Notes: generated by a model from the letters alone, not told the origin. A DNA stretch of 64,000 nt from Rhodoferax sp. (GCA_024235935.1 JACKLL010000009.1:1-64000); one strand, 5' to 3'. Shown: positions 24,783-34,285, counted from the stretch's first letter. Numbers and translations are program-made.

Positions 24783-26525
24783 TCACCCCGCCCGCACCAG
24801 CCGGCCCGGTCGCGCGTCGGTGACCACGCTCTCGCGCTGCACGCACGCGCCCGCGACCCAGCTTCCGACGTAGCCCACCGCCGTCTGCACGAATCTCTTG
24901 CCGCCTGCGGGCAGGTCGTGCCGCAATTGCGGCTTGGGCAGCGTCAGCCTTGCAGGGTCGATCAGGTTCAGGTCGGCGCGCTGGCCCACCGCAATCCGCC
25001 CGCGGTCACGCAGGCCGAGGTAGTCGGCATTGCGGCTGCTGAGCATCTGCACCGCCTGCTGCAGTGGCAGGTAAGCCTTGGCCACCCAATGCGTCAGTGC
25101 AAAGGTCGTGAAGCTCGCATCGCAGATCGTTCCCACATGCGCGCCGGCGTCGCCCAGGCTGAACAAGGCCCGCGGGTGCTGGAGCATCTCGCCCACGCAG
25201 TCCAGGTTGCCGTGGTTGTAGTTGAAGATCGGGAAATACAACAGATGGCTGCCATCGCCTTCGCTGAGGTAGTCGTAGATCGCCGCCAACGGCGCGATGC
25301 CTTGTGCCTTGGCGCGCAGCAGCATCGAGTCCTGCAGCGTGGGTTCGTAGTTCGGCACTTCGCCGAGCGGGAACATGCGCGCCGAGATCATGTCGATACG
25401 CGCCAGCAGCAGGTCGACCAGCGGCGGCACCGAGGAGCCGTCCCCGGCCAGGCGCTCCGATTTTTCCGCCAGCACGCGCGCGCGGCGCGCCGGATCCCGC
25501 AGCGCCTGTGCGCGTTCGGCCAGCGGCAGCTTCGCAACCTCCTTGTACGCCGGGAACCCCATGAACGGATGGAAGCTCGCGTCCAGCCCGGTGATGACGC
25601 CGATGCCGCGCGCGGCCGTCTGCAGGTACAGGGGCAAGCCGCGCGCCACGGCGGCCTCGACGCGACGGGCCACCTGCTGGTACTGCTCGCCGCCGGGGTC
25701 GCGCTGCAGCCAGGTCATGGCCAGGGGGCGCCTGGCCGCAATCGCCAGTTGCTCGACCAGGTCGAACTCGGGATCGAACCGGTCGGGCGAGCGCAACACG
25801 TCGAAGTCGCTGACCAGTTGCACCACGCCATGCTTCAGACCGTCGAAGGCCCGGGCCAGGCCGGTGAGTTCCGCGGCATCGGCTTCCGACGCCGGCGTTT
25901 CCTGGCCTTTGGACGTGCGATGGTTGTCGCTGCGCCCGGTCGAGAAGCCGATCGCACCAGCCTGCAAGGCCTCACGCAACAGCCCACGCATCTGCGCCAC
26001 GTCGTCGGGCGTGGCGGCTTCATGGCCACGCGCGCGTTCACCCATGACGTACATGCGCAGCGGGTCGTGCGGTACCAGGCAGGCGAAGTCCAGGCTGTGC
26101 GGCAGCGCGGCCAGCCGGTCCATGTATTGCGGAAAACTCGACCACTGGAAGTCGATGCCCTCGGACAGCGCCACGCCCGGAATGTCTTCTACACCTTCCA
26201 TCAGGCTGATCAGCCGATCCTGCTCACCGGGGCGCAGCGGTGCAAAGCCGACGCCGCAGTTACCCATTACCAGTGTCGTCACCCCATGGTGGATGCTGGG
26301 CGAGAAGGTTTCGTCCCAGGTGGCCTGCCCGTCGTAGTGGGTATGGATGTCGACGAACCCCGGTGTCAGCCAGGCGCCGGTGGCGTCGATGGTCTCGCGC
26401 GCAGCCGCGCCTTTCAGCAGGCCGACCTCGGCAATCCGGCCATCGCGAATACCCACGTCGGCCGTCACCGGTTGCGCGCCATTGCCGTCGACGACGATGG
26501 CGGATTGAAACAGCAGGTCAAACAT
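24783..26525 (-). CDS. N-acyl-D-amino-acid deacylase (amidohydrolase family)
   Basis: 580 residues. The amidohydrolase metal site begins with His61 and His63 in PGFVDIHTHYDGQATWD, and Cys90 in VMGNCGVGF is the family's special metal ligand. Later motifs are GDAGAHVGTICDAS and GLRDRGRIAVGQRADLNLID. This matches the D-aminoacylase/dihydroorotase-like group (COG3653), which removes the acyl group from N-acyl-D-amino acids. Such enzymes recycle or detoxify D-amino acids. The start overlaps the stop of the BASS symporter gene by eight bases, implying transport and hydrolysis are coupled. Confidence 0.85.
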   Translation of the reverse strand: MFDLLFQSAIVVDGNGAQPVTADVGIRDGRIAEVGLLKGAAARETIDATGAWLTPGFVDIHTHYDGQATWDETFSPSIHHGVTTLVMGNCGVGFAPLRPGEQDRLISLMEGVEDIPGVALSEGIDFQWSSFPQYMDRLAALPHSLDFACLVPHDPLRMYVMGERARGHEAATPDDVAQMRGLLREALQAGAIGFSTGRSDNHRTSKGQETPASEADAAELTGLARAFDGLKHGVVQLVSDFDVLRSPDRFDPEFDLVEQLAIAARRPLAMTWLQRDPGGEQYQQVARRVEAAVARGLPLYLQTAARGIGVITGLDASFHPFMGFPAYKEVAKLPLAERAQALRDPARRARVLAEKSERLAGDGSSVPPLVDLLLARIDMISARMFPLGEVPNYEPTLQDSMLLRAKAQGIAPLAAIYDYLSEGDGSHLLYFPIFNYNHGNLDCVGEMLQHPRALFSLGDAGAHVGTICDASFTTFALTHWVAKAYLPLQQAVQMLSSRNADYLGLRDRGRIAVGQRADLNLIDPARLTLPKPQLRHDLPAGGKRFVQTAVGYVGSWVAGACVQRESVVTDARPGRLVRAG

Positions 26526-27411
26526 GGGGAGGCTCCATTTCAGGGATCAGGACGGGCGAACGCCGCCACCACAATGCACAGGCCAGGCCACTGACGATGT
26601 GCCACATGCCCCACAGGCTGGCAATGATGACCATGCCCAGGTCCGAATGGAACTGCACCGCGATGATGCCCAGCGCCAGTCCCGAATTCTGCATGCCGCC
26701 CTCGAGCATCACCGCGCGCCGGTCGGCCACGCTGATGCGCATGGCCACGCTGGTCAGGTAGCCGAACATCAGGCCGCTGGCGTTGTGCACGATGACGATG
26801 AGCAGCATCGGCAGCAGGCCCAGCGTCAGCAGCTGGCGCTGGCTGATCAGCCCGGCCACGATGAAAGCCAGCAATGCGATCAGCGAGAAATTGCCCAGCG
26901 GCTTGCGCCAGCGCGCCGACAGCCGGGGCCATTGGTGGCTCACCGTCATGCCGGCCGCCATGGGCAGGGCCAGCAAGGCCAGCAGGCTGAACCAGATGCC
27001 CGAGGGGTCGATGTCGAGCTGGCGCAACCAGCCGGCCGTGGCCGGATTGCTGGCCACCATCCAGGCGAAATTGAAGGGCGTCAGCACCAGCGCCATCAGC
27101 GCTGCGACACACGACACCGTCACCGACAAGGCGGTGTTGCCGCGCCCGAAGTGCGTGAGGTAGTTCGACAGCGAGCCGCCGGGGCAGGCGGCCACCAGGA
27201 TCATCGCCGCCTCGACATTGGGTGGCAGGTCCAGCACCAGCGTCGCCAGCCAGGTACCGACCGGCAGCAGCACGAACTGCGGAATCAACCCGGCCACCAC
27301 GGCGCGCGGCATCGTGGCCACGCGCCGGAAGTCCTGTAGCCGCAATTCGAGCGCCACCGAAAAGACCATGGTCGCCAGGACCAGGCTCAGGACCAGCTGC
27401 TGCAGGGACAT
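26518..27411 (-). CDS. Bile acid:sodium symporter family (BASS) transporter
   Basis: 297 residues, ATG at 27411, about nine membrane spans. The family features are AMILVAACPGGSLSNYLTHFGRGNTALSVTVSC (the ACPGG-SN sodium-site crossover) and MLEGGMQNSGLALGIIAVQF (second sodium-site crossover with Glu and Asn-Ser). Despite the name, bacterial members import organic acids such as pantoate or keto acids. Overlap with the N-acyl-D-amino-acid deacylase gene suggests uptake of an acylated amino acid or acid anion. Confidence 0.88.
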   Translation of the reverse strand: MSLQQLVLSLVLATMVFSVALELRLQDFRRVATMPRAVVAGLIPQFVLLPVGTWLATLVLDLPPNVEAAMILVAACPGGSLSNYLTHFGRGNTALSVTVSCVAALMALVLTPFNFAWMVASNPATAGWLRQLDIDPSGIWFSLLALLALPMAAGMTVSHQWPRLSARWRKPLGNFSLIALLAFIVAGLISQRQLLTLGLLPMLLIVIVHNASGLMFGYLTSVAMRISVADRRAVMLEGGMQNSGLALGIIAVQFHSDLGMVIIASLWGMWHIVSGLACALWWRRSPVLIPEMEPPHV

Positions 27412-27540
27412 GGCGTGTGTTCTCCTCGGATGGCGCTTTTGGCGGACGCCCATGCGGCATTCGTATCGAATGGCCGCTGTCATCCTTTATCCGGACCGAT
27501 TATCAACAACCGGCGCCAGGCTGCGGCACCGGCCCGCCAA

Positions 27541-29157
27541 TCACAGCGGCTGCGTGCGCAGCGTGCGGCTGAGCAGGACCACCGGCAGCAGACCCACCAG
27601 CACCAGGGCCAGCGAGGGCAATGCCGCCTCCCCCAGCCGCTCGTCGCGCGCCAGCTGGTAGGCGACGACCGCCAGCGTGTCGGAGTCGAACGGGCGCAGC
27701 ACCAGTGTGGCTGGCAGCTCCTTCATCACATCGACGAAGACCAGCAGGGCGGCAGCCGCAGTGGAGCGCCGCAGCAGCGGCCAGTGCACCTGGGTCATCA
27801 GCCGCCAGCCACCGGCACCGAGCATGCGGGCCGAGTCATCGAAACTCGGCGGGATCCGCGCATAGCCACTTTGCACCGACTGCAATGCCACGGCGCAGAA
27901 GCGCACCAGATACGCCCAGACCAGACCGATCGACGTGGCCGTCATGAAATATCCCACCCCCAGCGACGGGGCGACCGACTGGATCCAGCCCACGGGCAGC
28001 AGCAGCCCGACCACAATGACCGCACCCGGCACCGCATAACCCAGACTGGCCAACCGGGCCACGGCGCGGGTCACACGGTCCGGTCGCCGCCGCAGCGCAA
28101 ACGCCAGCATCAGCGCGATCCCCACCGCCAGCACCGCGGTGATCGCGCCCAGCCGCAGGCTGTTGCCCGACCACTGCAGGAATTTCCCCCAGGCCAGCAG
28201 TTCCCATTCGGCGGCCAGCGGCCGGAACATGAACAGCACCGGCAGCACGAAACCCATCAGCACCGGCAGGCCGCAGACCAGCCAGGCCAGCACGCGGGCC
28301 CCGCCGTGCAGCGGTACCGGCAAGGCGTCGGCGACGCCGGCGCGCGCGCCGCGGCTGGCAACGAAACGCGCCCGCCGCTGCGCGTGCTGCTCGATCTGCA
28401 GCAACACCGCCACCAGCACCAGCAGCATCGTCGCCAGCTGCGCGGCGGCCAGCCGGTTGTCCATGGCCAGCCAGGCCTTGTAGACCCCGGCGGTGAAGGT
28501 CTGGATGCCGAAATAGCTCACCACGCCGAAATCGGCCAGCGTCTCCATCAAGGCCAAGGCGGCACCGGCCGCCACGGCCGGACGGGCCAGTGGCAAGGCC
28601 ACCTCGCGGATGCGCCGGTGCAGCGGTGCGCCAAGCAGGCGCGCCGCTTCCATCAGGTGACCGGCGCGTTCGCTGAGTGCGCCGCGCGCCAGCAGGTACA
28701 CATAGGGATAGAGCGAGAACGTGAACACCCAGGCCGCACCGCCCAGGCTGCGCACTTCGGGCAGCATGCGCCCCTGCAGTCCGGTGGCCGCGCGCATCGC
28801 GTTCTGCAAGGGGCCACCGAACTGCAGAAAGTCGGTATAGGCGTACGCCACCACATAGGCCGGCATGGCCAGCGGCAGCAGCAGGGCCCATTCGAAGCTG
28901 CGGCGCCCGGGAAAGTCGAACAGGGTCACCGCGGCGGCGCTGGCCGTACCGACCACCACCACACCCACCGCCACCAGCAGGCACAGCAGCACGGTGGTCG
29001 CCACGTAGTCGGGCAGCACCGTGCGGGCCATCTCGCCGAGGATTTGAGCGCTGCGCGCGTCCCATTGCAGCCAGGATCCCAGCACGACCAGCACCGGCAG
29101 GCACAGCGCGGCGGCAAGCAGCAAGAAAGCAGATTGGGAAAGCCGGCGCAGCGGCAT
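27541..29157 (-). CDS. Iron ABC transporter permease (FbpB/SfuB type, fused two-domain)
   Basis: 538 residues with about twelve membrane spans and two ABC-permease EAA-type loops: MEAARLLGAPLHRRIREVALPLARPAVAAG (residues about 166-195) and DDSARMLGAGGWRLMTQVHWPLLRRS. Two fused domains in one chain are typical of ferric-iron uptake systems (FbpB/SfuB) and of the related thiamine permease ThiP. The divergent ATPase gene and Fur-like box in the 57-base intergenic region favour iron. No periplasmic iron-binding protein gene is nearby. Confidence 0.85.
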   Translation of the reverse strand: MPLRRLSQSAFLLLAAALCLPVLVVLGSWLQWDARSAQILGEMARTVLPDYVATTVLLCLLVAVGVVVVGTASAAAVTLFDFPGRRSFEWALLLPLAMPAYVVAYAYTDFLQFGGPLQNAMRAATGLQGRMLPEVRSLGGAAWVFTFSLYPYVYLLARGALSERAGHLMEAARLLGAPLHRRIREVALPLARPAVAAGAALALMETLADFGVVSYFGIQTFTAGVYKAWLAMDNRLAAAQLATMLLVLVAVLLQIEQHAQRRARFVASRGARAGVADALPVPLHGGARVLAWLVCGLPVLMGFVLPVLFMFRPLAAEWELLAWGKFLQWSGNSLRLGAITAVLAVGIALMLAFALRRRPDRVTRAVARLASLGYAVPGAVIVVGLLLPVGWIQSVAPSLGVGYFMTATSIGLVWAYLVRFCAVALQSVQSGYARIPPSFDDSARMLGAGGWRLMTQVHWPLLRRSTAAAALLVFVDVMKELPATLVLRPFDSDTLAVVAYQLARDERLGEAALPSLALVLVGLLPVVLLSRTLRTQPL

Positions 29158-29183
29158 GGAGATTCCGATCGGATCCAGTCAAA

Positions 29184-29198
29184 TGAGAATTGTAATCA
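29184..29198 (+). promoter_or_regulatory. Fur-like box between divergent iron transporter genes
   Basis: TGAGAATTGTAATCA fits the 7-1-7 Fur consensus TGATAAT-n-ATTATCA at 11 of 14 positions. It lies in the only AT-rich stretch between the permease (start at 29157) and ATPase (start at 29215) genes and could control both. The intergenic region is just 57 bases, so the two promoters must overlap. Confidence 0.6.
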
Positions 29199-29214
29199 TC
29201 TAGAATGAATCACC

Positions 29215-30378
29215 ATGTTTCTTGAGCTTGCCCAATTGCAGGTCCGTTACGCCGGCGCCGAGCGCGCGGCGGTGCAGGATGTGTCCTTCGGCCTGCAGGC
29301 AGGCGACATCGGCGTGCTGATCGGCCCATCCGGTTGCGGCAAGACCACCTTGCTGCGCGCGGTCGCCGGACTGGAGCGGGCGCAGGGTGGCAGCATCCGC
29401 CTGGGCGATACGCTGGTGAGCAGCGCACAGACCCACATGAGCGCCGAACACCGGCGCATCGGCATGGTGTTCCAGGACTACGCGCTGTTTCCTCACCTCG
29501 ACGTCGGCCACAACGTCGGCTTCGGCATTGCCCATCTGGAGCCGGCCGCGCGCGCCCGTCGGGTGGCCGAGGTGCTGGAGCTGGTCGGCCTGGGCGGCAG
29601 CGAACGGCGCTACGCGCATGAGCTCTCGGGCGGGCAGCAGCAGCGAGTGGCACTGGCGCGCGCGCTGGCGCCGTCACCGCATCTGTTGTTGCTGGACGAA
29701 CCGTTCTCCAACCTGGACGTCGATCTGCGCGAGCGGCTGGCCCATGAGATACGAACCATCCTGAAGGAGGCCAGGGCCACGGCACTGTTCGTGACGCACG
29801 ACCAGCTCGAGGCATTTGCCGTCGGCGACTATATCGGTGTCATGCAGGACGGCCGGCTGCACCAGTGGGACGATGCCTACACGCTGTACCACCGGCCAAC
29901 CACCCGATTCGTTGCCGACTTCATCGGACACGGGGTGTTCACGCCGGCCACGATCCGCGCGGTCGACGGCCGGATGGTGGTGCAGACCGTGCTCGGCGAC
30001 CTGACCGACATCGCCGGATGTCCACTGCCCACGGCGTTCCCGCACGGACATTGCGATGTGCTGCTGCGTGCCGACGACATCGTGCACGACGACAACGCAC
30101 CGGTGAAGGCCGAGATCATCCGCAAGGCCTTTCGCGGCTCCGAGTTCCTGTACACCTTGCGCCTGCGCAGCGGCGAGACGGTGCTGGCGCATGTGCCCAG
30201 CCACCATGACCACCGCATCGGCGAGTGGATCGGTATCCGCGCCGAGGTCGACCATGTGGTCACCTTCGAGCGCAGCGTACCCGCAAAGCCGCTGGACGGA
30301 GCCCCCCCGATCGACACGGCCCGCAAGGCCCAGGCCCGCGTTTCCCAGCCCCCGCTGCGCAAGCCGGCAACGACCTGA
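29215..30378 (+). CDS. Iron ABC transporter ATP-binding protein (FbpC type)
   Basis: 387 residues. Walker A is IGPSGCGKTTLLRA (residues about 38-51), the Q-loop lies in VFQDYALFPHL, the signature is LSGGQQQRVALARAL, and Walker B is LLLLDEPFSNLD followed by FVTHDQLEAFAVGD. A TOBE-like regulatory domain fills the C-terminal 110 residues. This architecture is typical of FbpC/PotA/CysA-like importers; adjacency to an FbpB-like permease and a Fur-like box points to Fe3+ uptake. The last 35 residues are Pro/Ala-rich and unlike the family. Paired with the divergent permease gene starting at 29157. Confidence 0.9.
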   Translation: MFLELAQLQVRYAGAERAAVQDVSFGLQAGDIGVLIGPSGCGKTTLLRAVAGLERAQGGSIRLGDTLVSSAQTHMSAEHRRIGMVFQDYALFPHLDVGHNVGFGIAHLEPAARARRVAEVLELVGLGGSERRYAHELSGGQQQRVALARALAPSPHLLLLDEPFSNLDVDLRERLAHEIRTILKEARATALFVTHDQLEAFAVGDYIGVMQDGRLHQWDDAYTLYHRPTTRFVADFIGHGVFTPATIRAVDGRMVVQTVLGDLTDIAGCPLPTAFPHGHCDVLLRADDIVHDDNAPVKAEIIRKAFRGSEFLYTLRLRSGETVLAHVPSHHDHRIGEWIGIRAEVDHVVTFERSVPAKPLDGAPPIDTARKAQARVSQPPLRKPATT

Positions 30379-30414
30379 GTTGCCGGCGGACACCGGGCCT
30401 GGCCCGGCCGCAGA

Positions 30415-31194
30415 TCAGGACCAGCCGGCGTCGACGACGAACTCCTGCGCCGTGACCATGCGTGCCGTGTCGGCCGCCAGGAACATCACCATATGGGCAA
30501 TGTCGGTGCCGACGATGCGACCGGGCAGGCACTGGTTCTGGTCCATGGCGGCCTCGCCCTTGTCGTCCAGCCACAGCTTGACCTGTCGCTCGGTCATCAC
30601 CCAGCCCGGAACCACGCAGTTGACGCGGATGTTGTCGCTGCCGAGTTCGCGCGCCAGCACACGGGTAAAGCCCAGCATGGCCGACTTGCAGGTGGCATAG
30701 ACGGCATAACCGGTGCCCTTGAACTTCCAGCTGACGGAGCCCATGTTGACGATCGCGCCGCCGCCGCGCGCGCGCATGCTGGACAGCACCGACTGCATGG
30801 CGAAGAAGTGGGGCCGCAGGTTGATCGCCACCCGTTCATCGAAGTATTCGGGGGTGACGCTCTCGATCGTATGGCGGGCGTCGTTGGCCACGTTGTTGAC
30901 CAGTACGTCGACACCACCGATCTTGTCGATCAGGACCGACAGCGCCGTGCGCAAGGCCTCGATGTCGGTCACGTCGCAGGCCTGGAAGAACACCTCGGGC
31001 AAGGCATCTGCCATCGCCTGACCGGCACTGGCGTCGAGGTCGACGAATCCGACCTTGCAGCCCTGCGCGGCAAAGCCACGGACGATGTCGGCGCCGATGC
31101 CGCTGGCGCCACCGGTGACGATGACGCCGCGCCCGCGCAGGTCGTTGAAAGTGACACCGGCAAAAGCGACGTCGGGGATGGATTTTGAAGTCAT
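30415..31194 (-). CDS. Short-chain dehydrogenase/reductase
   Basis: 259 residues from the ATG at 31194; the frame stays open for over 2 kb upstream but that part lies across other genes. Rossmann motif GVIVTGGASGIGADIVRGFA, DLDA at the end of strand 2, LVNNVAND (NNAG-like), active-site Ser in VNMGSVSW and catalytic Tyr-x-x-x-Lys in YATCK, then CVVPGWVMTER. Asp after strand 2 suggests NAD(H) over NADP(H). The substrate is a hydroxy compound such as a sugar or acyl alcohol; nothing close by identifies it. Convergent with the ABC ATPase gene. Confidence 0.88.
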   Translation of the reverse strand: MTSKSIPDVAFAGVTFNDLRGRGVIVTGGASGIGADIVRGFAAQGCKVGFVDLDASAGQAMADALPEVFFQACDVTDIEALRTALSVLIDKIGGVDVLVNNVANDARHTIESVTPEYFDERVAINLRPHFFAMQSVLSSMRARGGGAIVNMGSVSWKFKGTGYAVYATCKSAMLGFTRVLARELGSDNIRVNCVVPGWVMTERQVKLWLDDKGEAAMDQNQCLPGRIVGTDIAHMVMFLAADTARMVTAQEFVVDAGWS

Positions 31195-31335
31195 GGGTTC
31201 CAGTTTCGGGGGACTGCAAACGGTTGCCCGCGAATGGTACCCCCATCGCGCTGCATGGCGGCCCCCAAACGGCCGAAGGCGCCTGCACCCTATCATCGTG
31301 ATGCCCGTACCGGCCTGCAAGGCCGACCGCCACCC

Positions 31336-32670
31336 ATGCACCCCACCCCTTCCCCCGCCGCTCCCGCAATCACCAGCCACCGCAGCATCCTGGCGATCGC
31401 GCTGCCGATCATGCTCTCCAATGTGTCGACCCCGCTGCTGGGCGCGGTCGACACCGCCGTCGTGGGGCAGATTCCCGACCCGGCCTATATCGGCGCGGTG
31501 GCCGTCGGCTCGCTGATCTTCACCTTCCTGTTCTGGGCCTTCGGCTTTCTGCGCATGGGAACCACCGGACTGACCGCACAGGCGCTCGGAGCGCACGACC
31601 ACGCGGAACTGGTGGCCAGCCTGGGGCGCTCGCTGCTGATCGCCCTGGCCGCCGGCAGTCTGCTGCTGGTGCTGCAATGGCCGCTGCGCGAGCTGGCATT
31701 CGCGCTGCTGCATGCCAGCGACAGCGTCGAAGGGCTGGGGCGCGGCTACTTCGACATTCGCATCTGGGCCGCGCCCGCGACGCTGGCCAATTACGCCTTG
31801 CTGGGCTGGTTCATCGGGTTGGGGCGCACCGACATCGCGCTGATCCTGCAGCTGGTGCTCAACCTGACCAACATCGTGCTCGACGTCTGGTTCGTGCTGG
31901 GCCTGGGCTGGGACGTGCGCGGCGTCGCCGCCGGCACGGTGCTGGCCGAGATGCTGGCCGCCGGCACCGGCCTGTTGCTGGCGGCACGCCATGTGCGCAG
32001 CATCGGCGGGCGCTGGTCGCTGAAGCGGCTGCTGGTGCCACAGCAACTCCAGCGCACCCTGCGCGTCAACAGCGACATCATGGTGCGCTCGCTGGCACTG
32101 ATGTTCGTCATGGTCTGGTTCACCGCGCAGGGCGCAGCCCAGGGCAATGTGCGGCTGGCCGCCAATGCAGTGCTGCTGCAGTTCATTTCGGTCAGCGCGT
32201 ATTTTCTCGATGGCCTTGCGTTCGCGGCCGAAGCCCTGGTCGGGCGCGCGGTCGGAGCCGGTCGCCGCGCCGCGCTGGCGATCGCGGCCGGCCGCACCAC
32301 GCTGTGGGCCGGCGTCATCGCCCTGGTGATCAGCGTGCTGCTGTGGCTTTCGGGTGCGCAGCTGATCGACATGCTGACGGTGGATGCCGACGTGCGCGCA
32401 GCCGCCCGCATCTACCTGCCCTGGGCCGCCGGTGCACCGCTGCTGGGCGTGTGGGCATTCCAGCTCGACGGCATCTTCATCGGCGCCACGCGCACGGCCG
32501 ACATGCGCAACGCCATGCTGGCATCGACAGCGGTGTTCCTGCTGGCCTGGTGGCTGCTGCTGCCCTGGGGCAACCATGGACTTTGGGCGGCCCTGTATGT
32601 GAACTACCTGGCGCGCAGCATCGCGCTGCTGCGCTACTACCCGGCCTTGTTGCGCTCGGTGCCACTCTGA
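31336..32670 (+). CDS. MATE family efflux transporter (DinF-like)
   Basis: 444 residues from the ATG at 31336, about twelve spans in two six-helix halves. Features are ILAIALPIMLSNVSTPLLGAVDTAVVGQ at the start, then FLFWAFGFLRMGTTGLTAQALGA, and the second half starting SDIMVRSLALMFVMVWFTAQGA. This is the DinF subgroup of MATE antiporters, which use Na+ or H+ to export cationic compounds or protect against oxidative damage. It is followed after 96 bases by the glyoxalase II gene in the same direction. Confidence 0.88.
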   Translation: MHPTPSPAAPAITSHRSILAIALPIMLSNVSTPLLGAVDTAVVGQIPDPAYIGAVAVGSLIFTFLFWAFGFLRMGTTGLTAQALGAHDHAELVASLGRSLLIALAAGSLLLVLQWPLRELAFALLHASDSVEGLGRGYFDIRIWAAPATLANYALLGWFIGLGRTDIALILQLVLNLTNIVLDVWFVLGLGWDVRGVAAGTVLAEMLAAGTGLLLAARHVRSIGGRWSLKRLLVPQQLQRTLRVNSDIMVRSLALMFVMVWFTAQGAAQGNVRLAANAVLLQFISVSAYFLDGLAFAAEALVGRAVGAGRRAALAIAAGRTTLWAGVIALVISVLLWLSGAQLIDMLTVDADVRAAARIYLPWAAGAPLLGVWAFQLDGIFIGATRTADMRNAMLASTAVFLLAWWLLLPWGNHGLWAALYVNYLARSIALLRYYPALLRSVPL

Positions 32671-32766
32671 CGCGCAGGTTGCCGCAATGCCTGGCCGCGC
32701 CCATGGCCTGCAACGGGTTTCTACAATGGTCCGAACACCCCCATTCATCGCATTGAAGGAGTCATC

Positions 32767-33558
32767 GTGATCGTCGAACGCATCTGGACCGGCAACGCCT
32801 ACCGCAACTACAACTACCTGATCGCCTGCCCGGAGACCGGCGAAGCGCTGGCCATCGATCCGCTGGACCATGAGAAGTGCCTCAGCGCCGCCAAGGTGCG
32901 CGGCTGGCAGATCACGCAACTGCTCAATACCCACGAGCACCATGACCATACCGGCGGCAACGACGCGATCGTCGCGGCCACCGGCGCCAAGGTGATCGCA
33001 CACCACAAGGCCGGCGGCAAGATTGCCGGCATGGATCGCGGCGTCAAGGCCGGCGACGTGATCAAGGTCGGCAAGACCGTGGAGCTCGAGTGCCTGGACA
33101 CCCCCGGCCACACCATGTGCCACATCTGCCTGCGTTCGCACACCGAGCAGCCCGCCCTGTTCTCGGGCGACACCTTGTTCAATGCCGGCGCCGGCAACTG
33201 CCACAACGGCGGCGACCCGCTGCTGATGTACGCCAGCTTCGCCGAACAGCTGGCGCAGCTGCCCGACAACACCCAGGTCTACCCTGGCCACGACTACATC
33301 GAGAACAACCTGAAGTTCACGCTCGACCGCGAGCCGGACAACACGGCGGCCAGGACCTTGCTGCCCGCCGTCACCGACCATGATCCGGCCAGCTCCATGG
33401 TCACCACGCTGGCCGACGAAAAGCAGTTCAACACCTTCTTCCGCCTGACCAGCGCATCGGTGATCGCGCGCCTGCGCGAAAGCTTTCCCGACCTGCCGGC
33501 CCATCCGGACGCCCGCACCGTGTTCGTCAAGCTGCGCGAACTGCGCAACAGCTGGTAG
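32767..33558 (+). CDS. gloB: Hydroxyacylglutathione hydrolase (glyoxalase II)
   Basis: 263 residues; the start codon is GTG at 32767 with AAGGAG 7 bases upstream. The binuclear metal motif is THEHHDHTGG (His56, His58, Asp60, His61), with further ligands in PGHTMCH, SGDTLF and VYPGHDY. The C-terminal HAGH domain is seen in DEKQFNTFFRL. It hydrolyses S-D-lactoylglutathione to D-lactate and glutathione, the second step of methylglyoxal removal. The upstream VOC and GST genes in this window are not part of the same transcript. Confidence 0.88.
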   Translation: MIVERIWTGNAYRNYNYLIACPETGEALAIDPLDHEKCLSAAKVRGWQITQLLNTHEHHDHTGGNDAIVAATGAKVIAHHKAGGKIAGMDRGVKAGDVIKVGKTVELECLDTPGHTMCHICLRSHTEQPALFSGDTLFNAGAGNCHNGGDPLLMYASFAEQLAQLPDNTQVYPGHDYIENNLKFTLDREPDNTAARTLLPAVTDHDPASSMVTTLADEKQFNTFFRLTSASVIARLRESFPDLPAHPDARTVFVKLRELRNSW

Positions 33559-33610
33559 ACCACACCGGCAACCCACGCCGCCGGATCCGCCCACCGCCAC
33601 TGGCACGGCC

Positions 33611-34276
33611 ATGCACCACGACCACGCGCTGCGGCAATCCATCACCACGCAACTGCAGCGCTTCGCGGTGCAGGCCCTGCCTGACGAGCAGGCACCGAGG
33701 GGCCGCGCGGCCGTGGCCCTGGTGGTCACCGAGGAAGGGCGAGGCGCGCAGGTCGGCGGCCTTCCTGCGCACACGCAGTGGAGTTCGCAGGCAGCGATGG
33801 TGCTGACCCGCCGTGCCCTGCATCTGCGCCACCATGCCAACCAGTGGGCACTGCCTGGCGGGCGTATCGAGGCCGGGGAGTCTCCCGAGCAGGCGGCCTT
33901 GCGCGAATTGCGCGAAGAAGTGGGCTTGTCGTTGACCCCCGATGCGGTCCTGGGCCGACTGGACGACTACGCGACGCGCTCGGGCTTCATCATCGTGCCG
34001 GTCGTTCTGTGGGCCGATGCGGCCCGCGCGATGGCACCGAACGCCGACGAGGTGGCGTCGATCCACCGCATTGCATTGACCGAGTTTCTGCGTCCGGACG
34101 CGCCGCTGCTCGAACCTGTGCCCAACGTGCCGCACCCGGTGCTGCGCATGCCGGTGGGCGACACCTGGATCGCCGCGCCCACCGCCGCCGCGCTGTACCA
34201 GTTCCGCGAGGTCTGCCTGTGCAGCCGCCCGACCCGGGTCGCCCATTTCGGTCAGCCGGAATTCGCCTGGCGCTGA
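33611..34276 (+). CDS. Nudix hydrolase (CoA diphosphatase-like)
   Basis: 221 residues. The Nudix box runs from GGRIEAGESPEQAALRELRE to EVGL (residues about 84-107), matching G-x5-E-x7-R-E-U-x-E-E-x-G-U in full. The preceding WALPGG and a C-terminal part of about 90 residues resemble the NudL/YeaB CoA-pyrophosphatase group, but the UPF0035 motif is not clearly seen. It should cleave a nucleoside-diphosphate-linked compound, possibly CoA, in the cytosol. It lies 52 bases after gloB and converges with the acyltransferase gene. Confidence 0.82.
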   Translation: MHHDHALRQSITTQLQRFAVQALPDEQAPRGRAAVALVVTEEGRGAQVGGLPAHTQWSSQAAMVLTRRALHLRHHANQWALPGGRIEAGESPEQAALRELREEVGLSLTPDAVLGRLDDYATRSGFIIVPVVLWADAARAMAPNADEVASIHRIALTEFLRPDAPLLEPVPNVPHPVLRMPVGDTWIAAPTAAALYQFREVCLCSRPTRVAHFGQPEFAWR

Positions 34277-34285
34277 CAGCGCCGA

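Noticed and set aside
31195..33840. N-terminal extension of the SDR frame across the MATE, glyoxalase II and Nudix genes
   Set aside because: The extension is antisense to well-supported genes and has no SDR or other domain; the SDR begins naturally at 31194.
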